Origin: CAZTLE01 sp964614415
Lineage (GTDB): Bacteria > Bacteroidota > Bacteroidia > Flavobacteriales > Flavobacteriaceae
Length of the DNA: 38,037 nucleotides
Assembly (NCBI GenBank): GCA_964614415.1
Contig: CAZTLE010000010.1
Span: 1 to 38,037, forward strand
Direction: 5' to 3'
The notes below the pieces were generated by a model. That model saw only the letters and a program-made list of their open reading frames with translations, was not told the DNA's origin and made no database searches. The translations under genes were made by a program, and so were the position numbers. Below are positions 7,575 to 15,204 of the stretch, in pieces (the stretch's first letter is position 1; every line of letters starts with the position of its first letter).

Positions 7575-10035
7575 TGCGCTCTACAGATTCACCATCCGGA
7601 GTAGTGTAAAAGGTATTTATAATATTCGAGGTGTTTAGCAGGTTCCAAATGGAAACTCCGGCAAAACCGCGAATGCGATCGGAAACTTTAAAAGTATACG
7701 TGCTCGATATATCTACCCTGAGATACTCCTTGATATTCCATGCGTTGGGAGAGCCGTAGTTGATCACTCCGTCCACAATCTCATTGCCGGCAACGGGTCG
7801 GGTAGTGGGTCTACCGCTATGGAAATTGAACCCGCCTGAGAATTTGAAACGCTTCCAGTTGAAATTCATACCGTAGGTAAGCGTGTGCCGCACGTCCAGA
7901 TTATTAGGAAAATTGCTGGGCGTGAGGTCGTCGAACGTATACTCGTTGTTTGCATAGGAATAACTAAGCCAGGCATCTATATTCCGGAATCGCTTGCTCA
8001 CCAGCACATCGAGACCGGTGACAAGGTAACTACCATTTACCCTGAAGTCCTGAAATTGATTTTGAAATCCCTGACTCTGAGAGGTAATTCCATCAACCTG
8101 CTTGATATAGGACTCGGCACTAACGAGCCAATCGTCCTGAGAGAAGGTAACCCCCGTAGAGAGCTGTTTCCCTTGCAAAATTGGGATATTATCAGGATTT
8201 GACAGTATCCATCTTCGGCTTTCTACTCCAAGGAAGTCATTCTGAAAATCGATCACCTGAGAGGTGGTTTGGCTTTTGAGCTCTCCCAGCACTTCGAATG
8301 TAAAATGCTTCAGGAAGCGATAGTTGAAACTCAGGCGTGGCTCAACGAGTATGTCATTGAATTTACTGATGTGATTTACCCGCACTCCCACGTTGATAAC
8401 CATTCTGTTGTTCGCCGGGCGAATAGTAGTCTCCGCAAAAACACTATTGGTGCGAATCACCTGTTTGTCGGTTCGCTCGAAGAACGGATTGTTCAATTGC
8501 TCAAAATTGGTAATGCCGGTCTCATTGAACTGGTATCCCCAGCGTGTCGAGAAAACCGGGGACAATTCGAGGCGGCTCGTGGTTTTGAAACCGGATTCCA
8601 GGACTTCATTACCCTGTAAAAGACTCTGGTTGTTAAGAATGTCCGAGTTCGTCGCCCTGAGCTCATACGACGATCCGTAGAACTGGATATCACTACTGAA
8701 CCCCTCATTCCAGATGCGTTCATAGTAGACCCCGGCCGATAGGTTGTTTTGTTCCAGATCGCTGCGAAGTGACATGGGAGATTCGTCGATAACGGCATTC
8801 TCCAAAAACTCCAGTTGATTTCCCACTGCCATGAAATTCAACCGGAACTTGTCTTTTTCCGTGGGTTGGTAGAGTAAACGGGTATGGGTGTCGAAAAATG
8901 TGAAACTGTCGTCCGACGTGGTCTGCGTTTCACTGTTTGAAATGACTTCCGTATTCTGAAAAGCCCTGTCGAAATACGCATCGTAGGTAGGAGTTTCAAA
9001 GATTCCGTTGATCGATTTTCGACCCGATATCTGAATGGATGCCTTTTCGCCGAGTGGAATATCCACAAAAGCATCGGTATTGATAAGGTTGGTACCCCAG
9101 CTCGCTGTAAATTTTGAATTGAGATTGGGGTCTCCTTTCATCGAGATGATTCCTGAAACACCATCACCATACGTGACATCCGATCCGTTTTTGATCAGGG
9201 TAACCTCTTTGGTAAGGTTGGGGTTAAAGGCCGAGATGAGTCCGAAGAAGTGTCCGCTTTGGTACATTTTTATACCGTCCCACAGGATTAAATTCTGATC
9301 GTTAGTCCCACCGCGGATATTAATAAAAGACACCTGCTCGTTCACACTTTGAATACCGGGTAGGGCCTGAATAGTCTGCAGTACGTCCGGTTCGATGAGT
9401 CCCGGAAGAATATCGAACTCGTCGTAGTTCACTTTCTGGGAACCATCAATATTTTTGCTTATGCCCTTGGCCAGATAGTTGGTAAAGACAACAGGGGTAA
9501 GGTATTCGATTTTTTTGGAGAGTGTGACAAACGTACAGGGGTTTCGGCTTAGACCGCGGGCTTCCAGTTCCGTATTTTCATATCCGGTATAGGACAACAT
9601 TATCTTGTCCCTTGGAGTACCGATGTCGAAAGTCACACTTCCGTCCGCAGGCGTCGGGAATCTCTGGTAGGGCGTGACGACCGTTACGTCCTTAAGTGGC
9701 AGATTGGTAACTTCGTCCAACACGGTTATACATGCAGAGCGCACATCATCTCGTTTCGCTACTGCTATGGTCCTGTCCTGCAGTAATGTGTAGTTGAACA
9801 GGGTATTACGTCTAAGATATCCCAATACGTCGACGAGGTTGTTGATCACTTCAGGTTGCTCCACAAAGTGTCCGGCGATATCGTTGTCGGCATAAGAAAA
9901 TGTGCAGTCGTATCCGGCTTCAATTTGCTCAAAAACAGTGGGTAATGACACAGGTTTTTTGGACTCCTGTCCAAATAATACCCAGCCAATATGAAGGAAA
10001 ACTACCAGAAAGAGGTACTTTCTTACCAATGTCAC
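7519..10035 (-). CDS. TonB-dependent outer-membrane receptor with STN signalling domain
   Basis: An 838-residue FecA-like transducer. A signal peptide (1-22) is followed by an STN domain (about 30-95, IEAGYDCTFSYADNDI), a carboxypeptidase-regulatory-like beta domain (about 101-180, ITVLDEVTNLPLKDV), a plug (about 205-305, with NIRGGTNDQNLILWDGI) and a 22-strand-type barrel ending in a terminal aromatic residue (RLQF). The STN domain is the part that contacts a FecR-type anti-sigma factor, and that gene lies three bases upstream. The predicted role is ligand import across the outer membrane coupled to transcription control. No SusD partner follows, so a small ligand such as a siderophore, or a peptide, is likelier than a glycan; the ligand is not determinable here. 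Confidence 0.93.
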   Translation of the reverse strand: MTLVRKYLFLVVFLHIGWVLFGQESKKPVSLPTVFEQIEAGYDCTFSYADNDIAGHFVEQPEVINNLVDVLGYLRRNTLFNYTLLQDRTIAVAKRDDVRSACITVLDEVTNLPLKDVTVVTPYQRFPTPADGSVTFDIGTPRDKIMLSYTGYENTELEARGLSRNPCTFVTLSKKIEYLTPVVFTNYLAKGISKNIDGSQKVNYDEFDILPGLIEPDVLQTIQALPGIQSVNEQVSFINIRGGTNDQNLILWDGIKMYQSGHFFGLISAFNPNLTKEVTLIKNGSDVTYGDGVSGIISMKGDPNLNSKFTASWGTNLINTDAFVDIPLGEKASIQISGRKSINGIFETPTYDAYFDRAFQNTEVISNSETQTTSDDSFTFFDTHTRLLYQPTEKDKFRLNFMAVGNQLEFLENAVIDESPMSLRSDLEQNNLSAGVYYERIWNEGFSSDIQFYGSSYELRATNSDILNNQSLLQGNEVLESGFKTTSRLELSPVFSTRWGYQFNETGITNFEQLNNPFFERTDKQVIRTNSVFAETTIRPANNRMVINVGVRVNHISKFNDILVEPRLSFNYRFLKHFTFEVLGELKSQTTSQVIDFQNDFLGVESRRWILSNPDNIPILQGKQLSTGVTFSQDDWLVSAESYIKQVDGITSQSQGFQNQFQDFRVNGSYLVTGLDVLVSKRFRNIDAWLSYSYANNEYTFDDLTPSNFPNNLDVRHTLTYGMNFNWKRFKFSGGFNFHSGRPTTRPVAGNEIVDGVINYGSPNAWNIKEYLRVDISSTYTFKVSDRIRGFAGVSIWNLLNTSNIINTFYTTPDGESVERIEERSLNFTPNATIRLQF

Positions 10036-10038
10036 TAC

Positions 10039-10929
10039 TTACTTCTTTTTAAGGGTGACTATATCCCCGTCAATTTCGAAGGTTAAGTTAAGAGGAATGG
10101 TAATAGCCTGCAAGGCTGTTTCGAGATTTTCGTGAGAAAAACTACCGGTAAAGAGAACTTGTTTGTCGACATTGGTCGTCCGCACCGTAATGGAATAAGA
10201 TTGTTCCAGATCGGACAACACGGCGTCAAGCGTCGCGCTTTTAAAAATGGATTTTTTACCTATCCAGGAAGGTACAACCAGGGCTGTCGTATTCGTGGTT
10301 GTGGTGCCATTTGAAAGGCTAAAACTTTGAGAAGGAGTTAGTTCCAGAGATTCGTCCTTGTAATCTACCTGAACACGCCCCTCATAGCAAGTTACTTCGA
10401 AAAGGCCGTTTCGGACATTTACATTGAACTGCGTACCCAAAACAGAAACATCTCCCAGATCGGTTTGTACTGTAAAACGCGATCCTTTGGCTACCTTGAA
10501 AAAGGCCTCTCCTTCGAGGGTGAGGTCCCGGGCTTCATCCCAGTCTTTCTTTTGATAGGTGATTTTGGAATTCTCATTAAGTACAACTTCAGAAGTATCG
10601 GGAAGCGACAGCTCAAGCTGCTGTTCGTTTTCGGCAAAATATACGGTTTCTTGTGGTCTTAGCAGGAAGTAATATACTCCAAAAGCCACAACAAATACAG
10701 CCGCAATACGCATGAGATACCAGGTGATTCCCTGGGATTTTTGAGATTGGGACGGACGATCAAAATTGGCATAGCCCGCCTGAGGATCAAAATCGGGAGC
10801 ACCAAAATGGCGCGCAGCATTAGAGATCCTTTCGTAAGAACGGAAGGCGTCTAATTGCTTAAACGCCTCTCGTTCTTCGATCGTCAGGTCATTATCTAAC
10901 CATTTAGATATTAAATCTTTCTTTTTCAT
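10039..10929 (-). CDS. fecR: FecR-type anti-sigma factor
   Basis: Single-pass inner-membrane regulator of 296 residues. A cytoplasmic sigma-binding N-terminus (residues 1-68, ISKWLDNDLTIEEREAF) leads to a transmembrane helix at about 70-90. The periplasmic FecR beta domain follows (about 100-205, including LTLEGEAFFKVAKGSRFTV), then a DUF4974 domain (about 222-295, FKSATLDAVLSDLEQSYSI) that in Bacteroidota touches the STN domain of the partner receptor. The gene sits between the ECF sigma factor (52 bases upstream) and the receptor (three bases downstream), the standard FecI-FecR-FecA order. It should hold the sigma factor inactive until the receptor binds its ligand. Confidence 0.93.
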   Translation of the reverse strand: MKKKDLISKWLDNDLTIEEREAFKQLDAFRSYERISNAARHFGAPDFDPQAGYANFDRPSQSQKSQGITWYLMRIAAVFVVAFGVYYFLLRPQETVYFAENEQQLELSLPDTSEVVLNENSKITYQKKDWDEARDLTLEGEAFFKVAKGSRFTVQTDLGDVSVLGTQFNVNVRNGLFEVTCYEGRVQVDYKDESLELTPSQSFSLSNGTTTTNTTALVVPSWIGKKSIFKSATLDAVLSDLEQSYSITVRTTNVDKQVLFTGSFSHENLETALQAITIPLNLTFEIDGDIVTLKKK

Positions 10930-10981
10930 ATCAATATCCGTTTATAAAACAACCAGTATTGAAAAATTCCTACCTGAAATA

Positions 10982-11497
10982 TTAAATTTCGTCAATATCT
11001 TCCCTAAGTTTTTCCAAAGCCGTATAAATACGCTTCTCAACTGCCTTTCTGGATATACCCAGCATTTCAGCTATTTCCTTGTGCCGCTTGCCTTCAACCC
11101 GGTTTAGCATAAAAGCCACTCGTTGTCCTTCGGACAGCCTGGATAATGCCTTTTCGAACTTCTGCAGGTATTCTTTCTCCTCCACAAGAAATTCCGGGTT
11201 TTCGTTTGTATAGGATTTGGGTTTTTGCTCCTTGAATTTGAGGACCACCTTTTGATGCTTGGCATGATTCAATGAAATGTTGTTGATCACAGTGAAAAGG
11301 AAACTTTTGGCTTTTTCCGGGGTCACCTGCTCACAGTTTGCCCAAAGTTTAATGAAAGCCTCCTGTACTTTATCTTCTGGGTTGAAATGTTCGCCGAACT
11401 TGTAATAAATGAAGTCGTGAAGGTCCTTGGACAGCTTAACATAAAGCTGAGAAAAGACCTGTTCATCGCATACATTCTTAAAGAGTGGTTTGGACAT
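10982..11497 (-). CDS. FecI-like ECF sigma factor
   Basis: A 171-residue extracytoplasmic-function sigma factor. Sigma-2 is at about residues 15-80 (FNPEDKVQEAFIKLW, then FLFTVINNISLNHAK). Sigma-4 is at about 112-168 (LSEGQRVAFMLNRVEGKRHK, then EIAEMLGISRKAVEKRI, the helix-turn-helix). First gene of the minus-strand operon with the FecR anti-sigma, the TonB receptor and the hydrolase, and therefore the likely activator of that operon. It is transcribed divergently from the lipoprotein gene at 11581 across an 83-base spacer that must contain both promoters; no strong -7 box was found there. Confidence 0.92.
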   Translation of the reverse strand: MSKPLFKNVCDEQVFSQLYVKLSKDLHDFIYYKFGEHFNPEDKVQEAFIKLWANCEQVTPEKAKSFLFTVINNISLNHAKHQKVVLKFKEQKPKSYTNENPEFLVEEKEYLQKFEKALSRLSEGQRVAFMLNRVEGKRHKEIAEMLGISRKAVEKRIYTALEKLREDIDEI

Positions 11498-11580
11498 GGT
11501 GCGTACTCTGGAGTGTAAAAATATAATTATGGTAGGAAAATATTGGCATAAGTTGTTTTATATTGTGAAGGATTTTACCG

Positions 11581-12237
11581 ATGAAACAATTTTTACTCTC
11601 CCTGTTTGCAATTACACTTCTTTTTGCTGCATGCCAAAAGGAACAGCTTACGGTTATACAAAATGCAGATGAGTCAGTCTTCATAAAAAATGGAGAACTC
11701 ACACGAGTTCTAATGTCTGTTTCTGCGCATGACGGGTCGTTCGACGACAACCTGGATCAGGCCTCTTGTTTTAGTATTAACTTTCCGTATGAGATCATTC
11801 TTAACGGGGAACCCTATCAGGTAAATTCACCAACCGATTTAGAAATAATTACCCCTACCGATACTATTTGGCCGGTATATCCTATAACGCTAACCTTGGC
11901 CGATCACAGTACCCGTGAACTTACTCACATTGAACAGTACTTCAGTTTAAAGACACAATGCGATAGTGGTATTTTATTCAGTGACCTCATTACGTGCGTA
12001 GATCTTCAGTATCCTTTTAGCATGGCGGTATTTGATCCCGTTGCGAATGACTTTACCACGATTGTCATGGCACACGACAGTGAGACGTTCACGCACATGT
12101 CCGATCTCCAGGAGGATAATGAAGTCAGTATCAACTTCCCAATTCGACTTTCTTTCCCCAATGGTACCACAGTGACTATAAATTCTCATAATCAGTTGCT
12201 CGAACGCATTTTGGCTGCCGTTTCTAACTGCAACTAA
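11581..12237 (+). CDS. Lipoprotein of unknown function with internal repeat
   Basis: A 218-residue lipoprotein: a short signal sequence ends in a lipobox LLFAAC (C18). The mature part contains a repeated pattern: SINFPYEIILNGEPYQVNS near residue 63, a shorter SMAVFDPVAND-type middle part, and SINFPIRLSFPNGTTVTINS near residue 183, each followed by a helix such as PTDLEII or NQLLERI. This suggests two or three copies of a small beta module. The gene faces away from the ECF sigma operon, sharing its upstream region, so co-regulation is possible. I do not recognise the family; similar lipoproteins may exist in other flavobacteria. Confidence 0.8.
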   Translation: MKQFLLSLFAITLLFAACQKEQLTVIQNADESVFIKNGELTRVLMSVSAHDGSFDDNLDQASCFSINFPYEIILNGEPYQVNSPTDLEIITPTDTIWPVYPITLTLADHSTRELTHIEQYFSLKTQCDSGILFSDLITCVDLQYPFSMAVFDPVANDFTTIVMAHDSETFTHMSDLQEDNEVSINFPIRLSFPNGTTVTINSHNQLLERILAAVSNCN

Positions 12238-12436
12238 ATGAACTCTTTAGAAGGCCGGGTTTTATTCACTTTTATCAGAATAAAAAAAATTCCTAAAACC
12301 AGGTAGTACTTTTACTACGTAAGTTGTTATATAAGTAAGAGAGTTAATTGTCTTGCTATGAAAAAAGTTAACCTTTCGGAATAACTCTAAAAACATTGCT
12401 TGATTGTCCATAGCTTGATTGGTTAGTTATGTGTGG

Positions 12437-12472
12437 AACCGTCCCCAATTGCCCTAGGGGGCGGTTTTTTTT
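12437..12472 (+). terminator. Rho-independent terminator
   Basis: Ten-base-pair stem, AACCGTCCCC (12437-12446) with GGGGGCGGTT (12457-12466), containing one G-U pair, and a ten-base loop, followed by a run of T residues through 12472. It is oriented for plus-strand transcription arriving from the lipoprotein gene or from a small transcript starting in the spacer. Confidence 0.85.
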
Positions 12473-12519
12473 GATTTACCCTTTTTTTTGTTGGCTTGTT
12501 TTACCCGTTTATATTTCTT

Positions 12520-12565
12520 TTTGTTAAATATTTTGTTTAACTTTATATCGAAAATGTTAAACAAA
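12520..12565 (+). promoter_or_regulatory. Inverted-repeat operator candidate upstream of the fasciclin gene
   Basis: TTTGTTTAAC (12532-12541) and GTTAAACAAA (12556-12565) form a perfect ten-base inverted repeat with a 14-base spacer. A further half site, GTTAAA, is at 12523-12528. A weak Bacteroidota promoter, TTTG (12520-12523), N20, TATATCGA (12544-12551), would be overlapped by these repeats, the right place for repressor or activator binding. The binding protein is unknown. Confidence 0.45.
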
Positions 12566-12650
12566 TGCTAAAGTTGGTTTTCGTGGTAGTAATTTCTGAA
12601 ATGGCGTTGTTCCATAGTCAAATTCTATAACTTAAAAAACCGGAAACAAA

Positions 12651-13610
12651 ATGAAAAAGCTGATTAAATCAACACTAATTTTAACGCTAGCGCTGTTTGT
12701 ATTTTCATGCGATAATAATGACGATGATAATTCGACACCTCCTCCAGCCGATCCAACGATCGCCGGATTTGTAGCTGACAATGCTGACTACTCGTCACTT
12801 CTTGCTGCACTTGAGCGCGCAGGTCTTGTGGCTACCCTGGACGGAACAACCAATTTCACCGTATTCGCACCCAACAATGCGGCATTCGATACTTTCCTCG
12901 CAGACAACGGATTTGCATCTCTTGATGATGTTCCAGTAGATGTACTTACCAATGTACTGCTAAATCACGTGGTAAACGGAGTGGCACTTTCAACTGATCT
13001 GTCCACGGGATATATTAACACCCTGGCAACCGAAAGTTCTTCAGGAGCTAATTTGAGCGCTTATGTAGATACCAACGGAGGTGTCCGCATTAACGGAGGC
13101 CCCAGTGTAACTGCGCCTGACATTGAGGTGGCCAACGGAGTGATTCATGCTGTGGATGCTGTTATCGGTCTGCCTACCGTAGTAACATTCGCTGTTGCCG
13201 ATCCTACGTTCAGTAATCTCGTGGCTGCTTTGACACGCGATGATCAACCTGATTTCGTAACGATCCTAAGCACGAGCGGAACGGCACCTGCACCATTTAC
13301 GGTATTTGCACCAACCGACGCTGCCTTCGGTGACTTGCTTGTGGAACTGGGAGCCGGAGGACTAGGTGATATCGATGGAGCCACACTTACAGCAACATTG
13401 AACCTGCACGTTATTGGAGAAGCTAATGTACGTGCCGAAGATCTTACTGACGGAGATGTAACCACCCTGGGTGGTGATGTAACCATAGATGCAACAAACG
13501 CGACCATCACCGATGCCAACGGCAGAGTGAGTAATATAATAGTAACCAACGTACAGGCCGTGAATGGAGTTGTACACGCCATTGACAAAGTTATTCTCCC
13601 TCAACTGTAA
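12651..13610 (+). CDS. Fasciclin (FAS1) lipoprotein, two domains
   Basis: A 319-residue surface or periplasmic lipoprotein. The signal peptide ends with lipobox FVFSC (C20), followed by an acidic Asn/Asp linker (DNNDDDN) and a proline stretch. Two FAS1 domains follow, at about residues 37-173 and 178-318. Each shows the H1 box (TNFTVFAPNNAAF; APFTVFAPTDAAF) and the H2 box (ANGVIHAVDAVI; VNGVVHAIDKVI) with the intervening NHVV or LHVI strand. FAS1 modules mediate adhesion or protein contact. The upstream region has a perfect inverted repeat, so the gene is probably under a specific regulator. It ends with its own terminator and is convergent with the gene at 13687. Confidence 0.95.
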   Translation: MKKLIKSTLILTLALFVFSCDNNDDDNSTPPPADPTIAGFVADNADYSSLLAALERAGLVATLDGTTNFTVFAPNNAAFDTFLADNGFASLDDVPVDVLTNVLLNHVVNGVALSTDLSTGYINTLATESSSGANLSAYVDTNGGVRINGGPSVTAPDIEVANGVIHAVDAVIGLPTVVTFAVADPTFSNLVAALTRDDQPDFVTILSTSGTAPAPFTVFAPTDAAFGDLLVELGAGGLGDIDGATLTATLNLHVIGEANVRAEDLTDGDVTTLGGDVTIDATNATITDANGRVSNIIVTNVQAVNGVVHAIDKVILPQL

Positions 13611-13658
13611 TTTTAGCTTTAGCCCAAGCCTGTTAGTTGCTTAGTTGGTTACGTAAGG

Positions 13659-13690
13659 ACCGTTCTTCGCCCGGAGAACGGTTCCTTCAT
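13659..13690 (+). terminator. Terminator after the fasciclin gene
   Basis: Eight-base-pair stem ACCGTTCT (13659-13666) with AGAACGGT (13675-13682) and an eight-base loop, followed by the pyrimidine-rich TCCTTCATTTT. It lies between convergent genes and overlaps the stop codon region of the leftward lipoprotein gene. No T tract is present on the minus side. Confidence 0.65.
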
Positions 13691-14175
13691 TTTAGAAAGT
13701 TCTTAAACCGAACGGATACCACGGGCACTTCATTTCCCTCTATTTGCCTGGACACTGTTCTTACCAGGGCCAATACCGTATCCTGCTTGTGAAAGCCGTC
13801 GGCCAGCCACGAAAACGAAACACGTATTTGCTGATCTGTATTGTCTGCCTGGACTTCATCTAACAGGCGAACGTTACCCACCTTCAAACCTGTGATACCG
13901 GCAGGAACCGCCAGTTCTTCCAGAGCCAGAGAACTGAGTTGCTTGTCGATCTCGACCTTGAAGTCCTCATGCGTCTCTCTTGCCTGCCATAGTTCTCCAT
14001 ACTCGATCAGTTTTTGCTCTATGACCGATCCATAGGTGGCTATTACGGGTCTTGCAACGCGTCCTGTTTCATCCAGAGATACCTCCGCCTCACCGGCCGT
14101 CATCACCATATCTCCTTCGGCCTGTCTGCAGGAGAAGAATAGTGTCAAAATGCCTATGACCATTAAATACCTCAT
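13687..14175 (-). CDS. Lipoprotein of unknown function
   Basis: A 162-residue lipoprotein with signal peptide and lipobox LFFSC (C16). The mature part has a helical middle (SVIEQKLIEYGELWQARETHEDFKVE, spanning about residues 50-76) and a C-terminal pair of beta strands (QQIRVSFSWLADG, PVVSVRFKNFL). No family was recognised. Its ATG overlaps the last four bases of the upstream membrane-protein gene (14172-14175), so the two are translationally coupled and probably work together at the envelope. Confidence 0.75.
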   Translation of the reverse strand: MRYLMVIGILTLFFSCRQAEGDMVMTAGEAEVSLDETGRVARPVIATYGSVIEQKLIEYGELWQARETHEDFKVEIDKQLSSLALEELAVPAGITGLKVGNVRLLDEVQADNTDQQIRVSFSWLADGFHKQDTVLALVRTVSRQIEGNEVPVVSVRFKNFLK

Positions 14176-15074
14176 TCCACTATGAATTTAAGAGTGATAA
14201 TTTTCCCATTGGCGTAACGTTTGTCCAAAATACGGATGTTCTTGAGCGTACTGGTGGGTATTGTTAACTTTCGTATAAACTCCTCTTTGGAATAAAGCTC
14301 CACCCCAAGATTCGGTTTAAATAGCTGGTAGATTTCAGCATCGTCATCAATAAGGCGCTCCAGTTGTGCTTTTCGCCTTTTCCAGTCTTCCACGTTCCCG
14401 TTTGAGTAATAATGGAGCATTAGCGCATAATCGTCTGTTTTCAATTCTACATAGGGCGCTCCTCCCGAGGTGATTCTCCGTATCACGGTATCCGTTTTGT
14501 GGTAGGGACTCTTCATCACAAAAGTGATCTTTTCACTCTGTGTGCCGTACGAGAAACACCCCTGCTCGTCTGTTTTCAGATATATAGGTGACTCGTTATC
14601 CAGCAGTATTTTAATGTCTACCATAGTGGAAACGGGTATGCCCTCTTCATCCACGAGGCAAAAGTTAAAGGTGTTATGTTCTGAGTCCAGGACGAAGAAA
14701 ACACTCACCGCAACACCGAAAACTCCAATAAAGCCGGCCAGCACGAGCACCATAAGCGTGCGCTTTTTAGGCTGTGCGGAGGTCATTCCTCCGTGGGCTG
14801 CTACGAAGGCATTCCAATGGGCGTGTCCGGCGTACTGACTCAGTAGGTTGAGCATATCAATACGCGGCAACTTGTTGGGTTCATTTTTAATGTAGGTATA
14901 AAACCACTTTTCGCTTACGCGGGCTTTTACCTTTTCGAACAGATCTTCCTGAAAAGCAACGATCTCATCACCTTTCCAGCTTTCCATGGCTTCCGAGGCA
15001 TAGTTGTCCTCTAAAAAACGCTTTAAGATTGCTTTTTTCAGCAGTGTAAAGAGATGTCGGTTTTGTGTGGTCAA
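14172..15074 (-). CDS. Single-pass membrane protein with cytoplasmic helical domain and periplasmic beta domain
   Basis: A 300-residue protein of unknown function. The cytoplasmic part (about 1-104) is helical, with EKWFYTYIKNEPNKLPRIDM and LNLLSQYAGHAHW resembling N-terminal modules of other Bacteroidota envelope proteins. One transmembrane helix is at about 106-129. The outside part begins with a carboxypeptidase-regulatory-like beta fold (about 135-215, FNFCLVDEEGIPVSTMVDI) and ends with a small alpha/beta tail. The frame opens with TTG at 15074; no ATG is available before residue 30, which lies inside the conserved-looking helix, so TTG is the likely start. The overlap with the lipoprotein gene downstream suggests a two-protein envelope unit. 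It is divergent from the DUF4349 gene. Confidence 0.72.
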   Translation of the reverse strand: MTTQNRHLFTLLKKAILKRFLEDNYASEAMESWKGDEIVAFQEDLFEKVKARVSEKWFYTYIKNEPNKLPRIDMLNLLSQYAGHAHWNAFVAAHGGMTSAQPKKRTLMVLVLAGFIGVFGVAVSVFFVLDSEHNTFNFCLVDEEGIPVSTMVDIKILLDNESPIYLKTDEQGCFSYGTQSEKITFVMKSPYHKTDTVIRRITSGGAPYVELKTDDYALMLHYYSNGNVEDWKRRKAQLERLIDDDAEIYQLFKPNLGVELYSKEEFIRKLTIPTSTLKNIRILDKRYANGKIITLKFIVE

Positions 15075-15108
15075 TGCTTTTAGTCCTTGTTAATCAGGTT
15101 TTTATGTT

Positions 15109-15126
15109 TTGTAAAACAATTTACAA
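15109..15126. promoter_or_regulatory. Operator-like inverted repeat in divergent promoter region
   Basis: TTGTAAA (15109-15115), four-base spacer, TTTACAA (15120-15126). It is the only clear dyad in the 130-base spacer between two divergent envelope genes. No known binding protein is suggested. Confidence 0.3.
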
Positions 15127-15169
15127 GAGCGTTACAATCATTTTTCAGGGTCTTCAGGTCTGCACGGTC

Positions 15170-15177
15170 TAGGTTTG
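15170..15177 (+). promoter_or_regulatory. -7 promoter element of the DUF4349 gene
   Basis: TAGGTTTG matches the Bacteroidota -7 consensus TAnnTTTG exactly and lies 27 bases before the ATG at 15205. A -33 TTG is missing at the usual distance; a T-rich stretch at 15140-15145 is the only candidate. Confidence 0.45.
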
Positions 15178-15204
15178 CCCTGTAACTCTTAAAAGTATAA
15201 AATT

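Larger units (their letters stand above)
12238..12650. other. 413-bp intergenic region with palindrome, terminator and operator-like repeats
   Basis: No convincing gene. From left to right it holds a short palindrome GTAGTA-CTTT-TACTAC (12303-12318), an eight-codon ATG frame at 12358-12384 of doubtful meaning, a strong terminator (12437-12472), a T-rich tract, and a set of GTTAAA/GTTTAAC half sites in front of the fasciclin gene (12521-12565). The terminator lies 200 bases past the end of the lipoprotein gene, so either a long 3' UTR or a short independent transcript ends there. Confidence 0.6.

Noticed and set aside
12358..12384. Eight-codon ATG frame (MKKVNLSE)
   Set aside because: Too short to support as a gene; recorded only as part of the possible small-transcript finding.
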